Below are positions 9,167-17,210 of a stretch of DNA of 22,500 nt, piece after piece. Position 1 is the stretch's first letter. Each line of letters starts with the position of its first letter. This DNA is from Prorocentrum cordatum (taxonomy: Eukaryota > Sar > Dinophyceae > Prorocentrales > Prorocentraceae): positions 97,824 to 120,323 of the forward strand of contig CAUYUJ010018296.1 in assembly GCA_963575745.1 (NCBI GenBank), read 5' to 3'. Both the position numbers and the translations under genes were made by a program. The notes under the pieces were generated by a model, which did not search any database, was not told the DNA's origin, and worked only from the letters and a program-made list of their open reading frames with translations.

Positions 9167-9255
9167 TTGCTGCGTATGCTGCGGCTGATGATGATGCTGA
9201 TGATGATACCGATGCTGATGCTGATGATGATGCTGATCATGACCATGGTGGTGAT
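8605..9255. repeat. Long GAT/GCT trinucleotide array
   Basis: About 650 bases of GATGATGATGCT-type sequence. Pure GAT blocks lie near 8748-8808 and 9117-9166, with a purine-rich AGGAGGAGG patch near 8855-8878. Open frames over 290 codons on plus and 370 on minus encode runs of Met, His, Ile or Asp only, as a triplet repeat does. Confidence 0.96.
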
Positions 9256-9727
9256 GCTGACGGCACGAGTTAGCATGTTTGTTGTTGGTGAATGGTCGTG
9301 CGAGCATGTGGCAGGGACGCTGAAACACAAACGGCTGGGACCCTGGCCAGTCCCTCTCTGGTTTGTCAGCAGGACGGGAGTTCCCTCGACTCGGAACGGG
9401 GGTTTCCTCGACCACTTCACGCCGACGGGAGTGGTGTGCTCTCGCGTGCCCTGCGGCGGCTCTCCCTTGCTCAGCTTGTGAGCAGGGCATCTGCAGCGCC
9501 GCCAGCCAGCCACCTCCCTCCTCTCTACAACTACCCAGCCTGAGTGGCACTCTTCTCTCTCGCTCCCCCGACTGCGTCCTGGCGGTGTCCCACCCTCCCT
9601 GCGAATGTTTCTGCACGCGGAGTTTCCAAGCTTTGGCATCTCATCCTCCTGTCTGGCATCCCATCCTATCGTCAATCGGGAAGCTTCCAGTGCCTCAGAA
9701 TGGTGTTCCCGCTGCAGCGTTGGCTCG
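9256..9727. other. Unique stretch, nothing recognised
   Basis: Non-repetitive sequence between the GAT array and the first 212-bp element. A plus frame with moderate third-position GC (about 9270-9480, stop at 9479-9481) reads protein-like but I recognise no family. No clear splice sites or repeats were seen. Confidence 0.45.
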
Positions 9728-9939
9728 GCGTCACCCCAACATACTAATACTATGTGTGCGTCGCCCCCCCAGGGGCGACGCGCGCACCGAGAAATCTTGC
9801 AGTATATGCGCCCTGGCGGGCGCTTTCTGGCCACACCGCGCGGGAAACGATACACTACAAGATGGGTACACTAGATGTTCGGGTCGGACGCGCGCTTCCA
9901 AGGAGGACATATAGTATTAGGATGTCTCTGTGCGTCCCA
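9728..9939 (+). mobile_element. 212-bp hairpin element, copy 1
   Basis: Matches 21283-21494 and 22272-22486 along its whole length, all in the same orientation, with lengths 212, 212 and 215 bp. ACATACTAATACTAT at 9739-9753 is mirrored by ATAGTATTAGGATGT at 9911-9925 (14/15 as inverted repeat). A second, internal hairpin has a perfect 10-bp stem, GCGTCGCCCC / GGGGCGACGC, with loop CCCA at 9758-9781. Other shared words are AGAAATCTT, TGGCGGGCG, TGTTCGGGTCGGAC and CATATAGTA. There is no open frame of interest. The outer boundaries are uncertain because GCGTCACCCCA on the left and the GTCCCA end on the right are also shared between copies. Confidence 0.85.
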
Positions 9940-10114
9940 GTGGCCTCATTTCAGGATCGGCGCTCCGCTCCCGTCGCTCCGAGTGGCGCTCTCGCCCCAG
10001 CGCAGGCCACACTTTGGAGTTCGCGTGCTTCCTCGTCGTTGTCGCCTTCCTTTCCTCCCCCCTTCCCTTCCTCGGTCCTCCTGCTCCCTCCGCTCCTCCC
10101 GCTCGTGCTGCTTC
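9940..10114. other. Unique spacer, nothing recognised
   Basis: GC-rich sequence turning pyrimidine-rich towards the target-site duplication at 10115. No coding evidence. Confidence 0.5.
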
Positions 10115-10309
10115 AGTTTCTCCTTGAGTCGGGCGTGTCAAATATTCAAAAATAGTAAAACATAGTCGGGGAACATTTTTTTTTATTTTGCTGTTTTTTT
10201 TTAACTCTTATTTTTGCTAGTTATTTCCGTTTTTATTTTTTATACATGTGTAAAGCATGTTCGCCCAACATCCGCCTGTAGAGGGACATGCCCGACCCAA
10301 GTTTCTCCT
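10115..10309. mobile_element. AT-rich TIR element A with 10-bp target-site duplication
   Basis: AGTTTCTCCT occurs at 10115-10124 and exactly again at 10300-10309. Between them, 10125-10299 begins TGAGTCGGGC and ends GCCCGACCCA, imperfect TIRs (9/10) of the form 5'-TG...CA-3'. The 175-bp interior is AT-rich, with runs of T and the words ATATTCAAAAATAGTAAAA and TTCGCCCAACATCC that recur in element B. The left arm lacks the CCTCTACAGG segment that the right arm has, so this copy has lost part of one TIR. There is no open frame. A non-autonomous DNA transposon is the simplest reading. Confidence 0.8.
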
Positions 10310-10491
10310 CGTCCTCCTCCCTACTCATCCTTCTCATCCTTCCCCTGCTCATCCACCCCTCCAATGCGCACAGCTCCCCTCTTTGGACTGCGTGCGCGGT
10401 GTAGCACGACTGGGGTGCTCTGGGGTGTTCCAGGTTTGCGATATGGTGCGAGCGCACCTGTATTACCTCTTTCCTCTCTCCTCTTTCTTGT
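10310..10491. other. Spacer between the two TIR elements
   Basis: Pyrimidine-rich at both ends (CTCCTCGTCCTCC; CTCTTTCCTCTCTCC), unique in the middle. No gene seen. Confidence 0.5.
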
Positions 10492-10649
10492 TGAGTCGGG
10501 CTTGTCCCTCTACAGGAGGAATATTCAAAAAATAGTAAAAAATAGTAGGGGGATGATTTTCTGACTGTTTTTGAATATGTTTTTGATATTTTTGGGGTAT
10601 TTGTAATTTTTCGCCCAAGATCCCCCTGTAGGGGGACAGGCCCGACCTA
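10492..10649. mobile_element. AT-rich TIR element B
   Basis: A 158-bp relative of element A. The left arm TCGGGCTTGTCCCTCTACAG and the reverse complement of the right arm, TCGGGCCTGTCCCCCTACAG, differ at two of 20 positions. The termini are TGAGTCGGGC and GCCCGACCTA. The interior shares the ATATTCAAAAAATAG word and the TTTTTCGCCCAAGATCC segment with element A. Flanks CTTTCTTGT and ATTTTCGTGG may be a decayed target-site duplication but are not convincing alone. Confidence 0.8.
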
Positions 10650-10838
10650 ATTTTCGTGGCTCCTCCTGCCCCTCCCCGTCTAGAGGGTGTACCGGTAGCG
10701 GGCGGGCGGGGAGGGGGGAAATGAGTGCGAGTGAGGGCGTTCTGGAAGGGCGGGTGTGGAAGCAGGAGCGGAGGAAGGTGAAGTTAGGAGGAGGAGGAGG
10801 AGGAAGAGGAGGAGGAGGAGGAGGAGCGGCGGTCAGTT
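10650..10838. other. G-rich spacer ending in a GGA array
   Basis: Contains GCGGGCGGGCGGGGAGGGGG near 10700 and a GGA array at 10788-10826. No gene seen. Confidence 0.7.
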
Positions 10839-10864
10839 GCCTGGCTCAAGCCCTTTGGCTCAAC
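10839..10864 (+). other. Possible tandem relict of the dinoflagellate spliced leader
   Basis: GCCTGGCTCAAG (10839-10850) is followed at once by CCCTTTGGCTCAAC (10851-10864). The dinoflagellate spliced leader ends AGCCATTTTGGCTCAAG. The first unit keeps TGGCTCAAG exactly. The second keeps CC, TTTGGCTCAA and nearly the same spacing, with one base missing and two changed. Head-to-tail degenerate leaders in front of retroposed mRNA copies are known in dinoflagellates. Position supports the idea: retroelement coding sequence begins within about 200 bases. Because the words are short, chance similarity remains possible. Confidence 0.45.
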
Positions 10865-11004
10865 TGGTGACCACAGTTCGAATTGACGCAGCGCCGGTTT
10901 TTTGCGCATGTCTGCCTGCGCTCTAGAAGCTGGGCCATAGCAGGGCCGCGTGTAGAGTACTGTACCACTTGTTTTCATTCCAACGACGGCATTTGCAGAG
11001 ACAC

Positions 11005-12060
11005 AGCCAGAGGGGGTAAGGGCAAGGACGAGCAGTCCCAGGGCATGGATCCACCAGAACCCCGAGGCTGAGCGCTGTCGTTGCCCCAGGCTGACTATGT
11101 ATTGTAATGCATGGGATGTTCCGCCAAAGTGAATATGCGCCACCAGTGGTGTTGGCAGTGCTGCCAGCAACAGGAGATCAATGCGGCGAGCTCTGCCCAG
11201 AAAAATGGTCGTGCTAAGAAGAAGCCGCGCCCAATGATAAGGATAAGGAGAAGGACGTCCCGATAGGACCGCATGTCACACGCAAGACACGCTGAAGGCC
11301 AACCACGCGAAGAGCGAGTCCTACGGTGCCGAGCTGCAGGAATCCTGGGCAGCCGAGGCCGTCGAAGTGGTCATGGGGAGGCTGGGGGTTCAGAAAGATT
11401 CGGAGCAGAGCACCGTTCAATTGTGCCAGGCCCACCATGCGAAGTTCGGCAAGGTGCAGAAGCGGCTCGAGCAGCAAGAGGCCTACGCTGAGAAGCAGAA
11501 CCAGGTGCTGTCGGACCTGGAGGTCAGGAAGGTTCTGATCGAGGGCTACTTGGCTGCGGGTCGAACCACGCGTGACGATCTGGAGACTGAGAGCTGAGGT
11601 CACTCAGCTGATGAGCCAGACTTTCACAGCATCGGCACCGACTACTGGGTCACAAACCCATGCTCGTGTTTCCAGGAAGGCCCGCCATGCCGGAGTACGC
11701 TTTTCGTTGTCAGCGACCGGGCGGGGGTTGCGTTTGCGGCGCTGAGCGGAATGCAGCACGCGTTCGACAGGCGGCTTCCTGAATGGCCTCGACTACCTTA
11801 GCTTGAATTTGCGCCCCAGCCTTCGGGCAGGATTGCATGATCACATGGCGGCGAATGCCGCAGGTGTGCGGGCTGAAGGTGGCGGCGCAGGGCCCCCCCC
11901 CCGCGGCGGCAGAGGCCGGGGCAACAGGATCATAACGGCGCCAGGATGAGGGGGCTCAGGCCGCAGTGCGCGCTGGCGGAGCGGAGGAGGGGAAGGCGGC
12001 CCACGACGTGGAGATGCAAGTGCCTCTCCTTGCTTGCAAGCGTTCTGCGGATGGGCCAGA
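11005..12060 (+). pseudogene. Retroelement ORF1-like segment (zinc/coiled-coil), frameshifted
   Basis: Four overlapping open pieces follow each other: 11111-11262 (with QWCWQCCQQQEINAA and AKKKPR), 11218-11305 (PNDKDKEKDVPIGPHV), 11247-11597 (116 codons, including AELQESWAAEAVEVVMGRLG and QKRLEQQEAYAEKQNQVLSD) and 11596-11748. Each piece starts where the previous sense ends, so small indels explain the switches. The Lys/Asp-rich linker followed by a Glu/Gln/Leu-rich coiled-coil stretch is the form of the first ORF in dinoflagellate LINE-like elements; Cys-rich motifs upstream suggest a zinc-binding part. The product would bind element RNA or be structural. Sequence from 11750 to 12060 is Ala/Gly-rich and poorly defined. 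Confidence 0.6.
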
Positions 12061-12329
12061 GTTCGAGGCGGGCGCCGCAGGCGCAGCGGCGCAGAGAGTA
12101 ATGCACCGCTGCGTCAGAGGCCAGCCCGTCGGGCGGGTAACGCCCAGTGCCCCCGCGACAAGGTGTGCCGGCTCGTTGCCCAGACGGCGGGCGCCAATGC
12201 CTGGAGCGGCGCGAAGGTTTTTATTTTCGGGCAGTGGTGCTCATGCCGTATTCGTTCAAGGACAAGCATCATGGTCAGCCCCTGCTTGGGGCTCGGGAGT
12301 CTCTGCGAAAGCTGGGGTGGGCAAGTTTT

Positions 12330-12855
12330 TGGGCGTCGTGTCAAGTCGCCCAGCGAGGTTGCAAGAATGCTGGTGTTTGCGTCGTTGCACGCGTGCATTC
12401 GGATGTCTGGCGCCCCCTTTGAGAGTTCGGCGCCAAGTGCAGATTTTCGGATTGTCCACTGTTACTTCAGAAGCAAGGCTTTGGGTATTATATCCAGATC
12501 GGGTAATTTTGGGAATATGCGGTTGTTCTTGGGGACAAAAACCTTCGGTTGGCTTGGTGTCTTGGGGGCGCGTCGCTCGCAGGGGCCTCTCGTGTGTCTG
12601 CTGGGGATCGCGCACTTGATCCTCGCGTGTCTTCAACTCAATGGTCAGCTGCGCCGTCCGACTCCTTTGCAGACTTGCCCGCCGCGCACGCCGGGCTGCT
12701 GCAATAACTATCTTTTGGTGTCCAATTAGCATCTGCCGCGCGCCGAGCTGGTGAAAGCTGACCTGGGTGCAGACTTCTTCCAGCGTCGCCCCGTGGGATT
12801 CCGGCTCAGGGGGTGGTGGGGGGGCTCGACGAGCTGGCGGTCCAGGGGCTAGCGA
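12330..12855 (+). pseudogene. Endonuclease domain remnant (AP/EEP type), C-terminal part
   Basis: The clearest part is the frame from about 12650 to 12855, reading NYLLVSN, one stop, then LPRAELVKADLGADFFQRRP and VGFRLRG. Retroelement EEP endonucleases end with an (I/L)DYFLVS strand followed about 25-30 residues later by a His-Pro-Val motif. Here the first Asp is Asn and the His before Pro-Val is Arg, so both catalytic positions are lost, if aligned correctly. Upstream pieces (about 12330-12640) in several frames, such as SSAPSADFRIVHCYFRSKAL, fit the middle of the domain but are less certain. The endonuclease would nick target DNA to prime reverse transcription. Confidence 0.55.
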
Positions 12856-13739
12856 AGTGCCGGAAGCTTCCTGTGGGCCCCCCCGTCGGCCCTGTCCTTG
12901 AGTGCCCCGACTGCGGGTATATTCGAAATAGATTGGGCGAGGTCTTATTTCCATTTGGGGCTTCTGGAGGTGACCGCTAGTCGGGTGAATCTTAGGTGTC
13001 GGAGATGCTGCAAGGGCTGGATAGATGCTGCGAAGATAGGTGTGCGTTGTCTTGGGGTGAGCTCCGTGGGTTCGCCCAGAGTTTTCCTGGAGGTCGTGCC
13101 AGTGGCTTGCCTGTCCTCGCAAACGAGATATTTTTTTGCAAAACTTTCGTGCGCCAGGCGCCCCCCCGACTCGAAGCCGAGAATGGCAAGCTGGCGTCGC
13201 GCCGCCAGTATTGTGGCAGGTTGCCCCAGTCTAGCTACTTGGCGCCTCAGGGCGGTGGCGTGTTCAAATGCAACTTTCCCGGGGGCAAGAGTTTTTGCGT
13301 GGGTGTCTGAAGGTTGCTTTCGTGCCGATTCGGAGTCGCCCTGGCATTCCCGGGGGTGCTGTTCGGGCTTGAGTGGATCTGGAGGCGCTGGCGCCGCATC
13401 ATGCTACCCAACTTTTGCCTCGAGAGCGCGCCAGTCGTTCGGCCGAGTGGAGGGGCTGATGCGCGGGGGCCTTGGCCGGCGGAGCCAAGTGGGCACGCGC
13501 CTACAGAAAGGCGGTGGACGATGGAAAGCAGGGCCTTTTGCCGTCGGGCGACGGGGGGGGGGGGCGCCTCCTGTTTGACGTCTCAGCAGTCTCAGGGGTC
13601 ACCCGCTGGTCTGAAGCTCGGGGTGTTTCTGGATCCGATCCGCGGGGGTACGAAGGCCTAGAGTGCCCCCCAGATATGGCCATTTCCGATCCCCCCCAGC
13701 CCCGGTGCCATTGAATGTCTCCACGAGCTTGAGAAGGGC
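12856..13739 (+). pseudogene. Degraded linker between endonuclease and RT
   Basis: Open pieces exist in all plus frames (for example 12898-13578 and 13314-13661) but no motif is firm. A segment with AKWARAYRKAVDDGKQG at about 13480-13530 is compatible with the basic linker upstream of RT in related elements. The position between two recognised domains is the main reason for assigning it to the retroelement. Confidence 0.45.
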
Positions 13740-14482
13740 CACCATAGCTGCCGACGGCTACCGCCTCAGGCACTATTAGTTCCTCTGTGGTCCTGCTCTC
13801 TCCTTCTTGAGTGTGGTATTCGGCGCGATGATGATTTTGGGTCGACTCCTCCCTGGGTGCGCGTGCTGGTGTCTGCGCATTTCAGGAAGCTTATCCAGGG
13901 CGCGTGGCTTGTTGGGTTCTTTCAGACACCTGCTTCGTGTCTTATCGAATTGGCGCGTGAATGCACGTGAGTCTTGGGAGAGCTCGATCATCGATCGCTG
14001 TATTTTTCGCTGGCGCCAGGGGGGGGCCCGCGGACGCGGTCTGGGGGCAAACGGTGTGAGGCGACCTGTCTGTTTCACAGCGCGAGCGCGTGCTCGTGCT
14101 CGTGGTGGATCTCGAGCAGTGCTACGAGCGCGTCAGGCGCGCCAAACTCTCCGGTGCCTCCCTGCTTCCCGCTGCGCGTTTTGCGTTTCTCGATTCGCGC
14201 CTGCTCCTGGGACAGACCCCTCAGTCGAGGCGGGGCGCCGGCGGGTGCGGTTTCGCCCGGGCAAGGAATAGTGGCAGGCAGCAGCGCGGCGACATGCGGG
14301 GTTCAGTTGTGTGTATTACCGACTGTAGCAGTGTGTCGTGAAAGGAACCGCCGCCAGCTCTAGCCGTCAATGTCGATGACTCTAGCCCAGACGAGCGGAG
14401 TGCAGACATCGGTGAAGCCGTAATGAACACGGGCTTCGTCATGGCCTTCTCATGCGACTACCTTTCGAAGCTGTCCAGATGA
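13740..14482 (+). pseudogene. Reverse transcriptase domain, frameshifted
   Basis: N-terminal finger pieces come first: ADGYRLRHY near 13758 and WLVGFFQTPASCLIELAREC at about 13905-13964, corresponding to the RPIGLFPTxxRxW motif. DHRSLYFSLAPG follows near 13986. Motif A, LVVDLEQCYERV, has its Asp at 14108-14110. Motif B is GQGIVAGSSAAT at about 14259-14294. Motif C, VNVDDSSPDE, has its Asp pair at 14375-14380. Motif A and motif C share one frame while motif B lies in another, so at least two frameshifts separate them, and a stop closes the frame at 14480-14482. All three catalytic aspartates are still encoded. The enzyme would copy element RNA into DNA. DLxxCYE and GIVAGSxxAT are typical of the dinoflagellate family as I remember it. 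Confidence 0.85.
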
Positions 14483-14519
14483 AATTTCGGCGAGGGGAGA
14501 TTTACCATTGCGGGCGCGT

Positions 14520-15365
14520 GCTGCGAGCTCGCGTCCATGGCCGGGCGGGGGCGCGGCCGCTGCGCCGGCGCGGCCGACGACGAGTCGATTGCGCACTTAG
14601 GTTGCGACGTCGCTCCCGGGAGGCACTTTCGCATCGAGAAAGCGAAAACCAGGCGAAACGAACGGTGGGCGACAGGAGTGTCGATGTCGGGACAGATGAG
14701 CCTTGCGACATTTCAAGCGAGCCAGAGCGAACGCGCGGCCCTGCGAGGCCGAGCCTGCCGCGACTTCTGGGGGGGAGGTGGTGGGGTGGGCGCCCGGAGA
14801 GATGCGCGAGCTCAGGTCCCGGGCCGTTGGTTTTCTAGGTCTAACGAGCTGCGGGGCAGATTTGAATGCGGCGCTGGCGCTGGAGCCGGCGAGGGGCCCA
14901 GTCAAGCGCGCCGCTGCTTCAATGAATCGATTTGCTATACAAGTCTGGCAGGCAACCGCCTCGGGGCATCGTCGGGGAGGTGGGCTTTCTGTGGGTGATC
15001 TCTTGATGGTGGTCCACGCTATTCGGGCGCGCCTGGAGGCGCGTGAGAAGGCGTCCTGGGGGGTGTGGTCTTGGGGTCTGGGTGGGTGCTGGATGGAAAG
15101 GGCTAAGTGTTCTGTCAGGGGCCCTTGTATGTTTGGCGTGCCCAGCGGGGGCCCGCTATCATTGACAGACGCGCCTTGCACCCAGGTCGAGAAGTATTTC
15201 ATCCGAGATCTCGCACTTGAGTATTGTCATACCAGCATGGCTATGCATTTGATGGATTCCGAACACCTGGAGACCCTGGAGATCCTGGAGCGGGGCCTGT
15301 GGACCGAACCCCCGAAATCTTTGCGGTCGAGCCGCGTGCAAGCCCGCCCCCTCTCCAGAGGTTGA
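14520..15365 (+). pseudogene. Post-RT (thumb/connector) region of the retroelement
   Basis: IAHLGCDVAPGRHFRIEKAK (from 14588) carries the LGxD block that follows the YxDD region in this family. The frame then changes, and 14703-15365 is open for 220 codons, with GGEVVGWAPGEMRELRSRAV, LVHAIRAR-like helical stretches and CTQVEKYFIRDLALEYCH. This is the longest surviving open stretch of the element. No catalytic motif is expected here; it normally connects RT to the zinc knuckle and RNase H. Confidence 0.65.
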
Positions 15366-15375
15366 CGCAGATCTT

Positions 15376-15678
15376 TTGCCGCCCATGTGTGGCCGTGAAC
15401 GAACTGAGCGATGGGAGTGCGAGGTCTCTCCGTTATGCTCTTTTTGCCGCTCGCCCGAGGGGGGAACTGTCGATTCTGTCTGGCGCCGTTGCTTCGCCTG
15501 CCCCGGATTGGCCGACAAGCGCGCGAAGCACCTGGGTGCCGAGTTGATCCAGCAGGCCATCGAAGATGGCGAGGAATATGTTTTCTATCGCAGTTTGTGG
15601 CATCTTGTCCCAGTAGATATCATGTCTGCTGTTTGCTGCGGAGAAGTTGGTTGTGTGGACAGGTTTGGGGATATAGTG
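15376..15678 (+). pseudogene. Zinc-knuckle region of the retroelement
   Basis: The frame from 15376 contains CEVSPLCSFCRSPEGGTVDS, then VWRRCFACPGLADKRAK and YVFYRSLWHLVPVD. A Cys-x2-Cys pair with a third Cys or His before a Trp, followed about 35 residues later by an F(Y/W)xRxLxxxVP segment, matches the block between the post-RT domain and RNase H in related elements. The reading is lost where the composite repeat begins at 15679. Confidence 0.6.
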
Positions 15679-15715
15679 AAAGCCTTGCGGCCGGTGCCGC
15701 CGACCCTGAAGACGA

Positions 15716-15890
15716 CGATGAGGAGGAGCGAGGAGGAGGAAGAGGCGGGGGATGAGGAGCAGGAGGAGGAGGAAGAGGAGGATGAGGAGGTGGAGGACGC
15801 AGTTGAGCAGCAGGATGGATAGGAGGAGGATGCAGAGGAGGATGATGAGGGGGAACAGGGGCAAGGGGAGGACGGGGGGAAGGAACATTA
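15716..15890. repeat. GGA/GAG trinucleotide array in composite repeat copy 2
   Basis: GATGAGGAGGAGG-type units, many imperfect, in the same position as the GGA array of copy 1. Confidence 0.88.
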
Positions 15891-16249
15891 GGAGGAGAAG
15901 GTGGTCGTTTTCTTTTTCATTGTTTTGCCGATCGGCGCGGGTCCTCGGACCCCCCCCGTGGAGCAGATCTTGGCTGTTTCTGGCGCCTGTTCCAGACGGG
16001 TGGAGCCTCCTCCATGGGACGCACTGCCGCAAACACTCGTATTACGCAGGGGTCTGGAGCCAGACCCCCCCCCTACCCCTTCCCCCTTTTCCGCCCGTCT
16101 TGGGGGCCTTTTGGACCGTCTTGGGGGCTTTTTCGGGAATTCTTGGCCCGTCCTGGGGCTTTCTGGGGAGCCGGGACCCCCGGGGACGGATGCGTTTCTG
16201 GGTGGCGACATCCCCCGGGACCGAGTCGCATCTCCCCGAGGACCCCCCG

Positions 16250-16560
16250 AGGACCCTCCTCCGCCCGCTCTTCGACGACCACCACCTCCGACCGCCCCCT
16301 CGACGACCACGTGCTCCTCTGACCTTGGCCACGACGACCACCACCTCCGACCGCCCCTTCGTCCCTGCTTGCTCTGCGCTGCCTGTGCCGCTCCCTTCCC
16401 TCCTCCTGGTCAGCGTCTGTCTGCTGCTTTTTTTCTTGCCTCTCGTCGTCGTCGTCCTCCTCCTCCTCCTCATCCCCCGCCTCTTCCTTCTCCTCCCCCT
16501 CCTCCTTTGTCCTTTTCCTCCTCCTCCTCCTCCTCCTCCTCCTCCTCCTCCGCTTCTTCC
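16250..16560. repeat. CGACCACC and CTC/TCC low-complexity block
   Basis: Two CGACGACCACCACCTCCGAC-type copies (about 16273 and 16332) precede a CTC/TCC trinucleotide array that is purest at 16517-16550. Copy 1 has no pyrimidine array here, so this block accounts for part of the length difference. Confidence 0.85.
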
Positions 16561-16919
16561 TCTCGGCAGCACAGCGTCTTCGCCTGGCGCGCGCCCGCCC
16601 GCGAAGGCGGCCAGGCGCGGCCAGCTGAGGTTCTTGAAAGTTCCCCTTGGGCCTGGGTCAGGGGCTGCGGCTCGCAGGCCGGGTAATAAAGGGAGGGGGG
16701 TCTCATTTCGGGGGGGGTCTCTTCCAGGCTATCTTGGAGGGCCTGGGGGGGTCTGGGGACGATGTTTTGGAGGGTTCTCCGACGAGGGGGGGTCTGAAAT
16801 GGCTTGTCTTGGAGGGTCCAGACCCCCTCCCTTTTATTACGAAATCTGGAGTAGGCCCCGCAGGGTTTATAGCCTTTGGGCCTGTGGTTTTCTGCTCCTC
16901 TAGGAGTAACGGCGGGTCC

Positions 16920-17045
16920 TGGGAGCGCAGCGCGTCGTCCAGGGACCCCCCCACAGGACCCTTTCCAGGACACCCCGTGGGACCCCCCCCAGGACCCCCC
17001 CGGGGACCCCCCCTGGGATCCCTCCCGGGACACCCCCCGACGGGG
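16920..17045. repeat. GGGACCCCC-type short tandem repeat
   Basis: Irregular 10-15-bp units containing GGACCCC and GGGACACCCC alternate to the end of the C-rich part of composite repeat copy 2. Confidence 0.8.
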
Positions 17046-17210
17046 GAGGGACGTTACTCAATTTCGATTCGGCTGGTGCGCTTGTGGAAGAGGGCCCAGG
17101 GAAATGGGGGCCGCAGGGAAAGGAGCCAGCAGAGACGACGACTAACGAATGACGACGAGGATGACTCGAACGGACAAGCCCCGCAAACAAGCCGACTGGG
17201 TCGGCGGATT

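Larger units (their letters stand above)
15679..17210 (+). mobile_element. Composite repeat element, copy 2, inserted in the retroelement
   Basis: The left end at 15679-15712 matches 1410-1443 at 31 of 34 bases and the right end at 17191-17210 matches 2530-2549 at 19 of 20. CCGCCGACCCTG (15697-15708) faces CTGGGTCGGCGG (17196-17207), an 11/12 inverted repeat. The landmark at 16159-16208 aligns to 2206-2254, and 17051-17085 (ACGTTACTCAATTTCGATTC...) aligns to 2354-2385. At 1532 bp it is longer than copy 1, owing to a CTC/TCC array and a block of GGGACCCCC units near the right end. It lies exactly between zinc-knuckle and RNase H coding remnants, so it entered after the retroelement. Confidence 0.75.

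Noticed and set aside
8489-9855. Minus-strand frames of 375 and 449 codons with long His or Ile runs
   Set aside because: They are generated by the GAT array and run into unrelated flanks. Such frames occur in several registers at once.
9880-9893. TGTTCGGGTCGGAC as a pol III B box, which would make the 212-bp element a SINE
   Set aside because: It departs from the B-box consensus at key positions, no convincing A box lies upstream, and there is no A- or T-rich tail.
13314-13440. AFPGVLFGLEWIWRRWRRI as an RT motif A
   Set aside because: A better motif A with its Asp lies at 14108-14110, in proper order with motifs B and C. The earlier string lacks the Asp and is in the wrong place.
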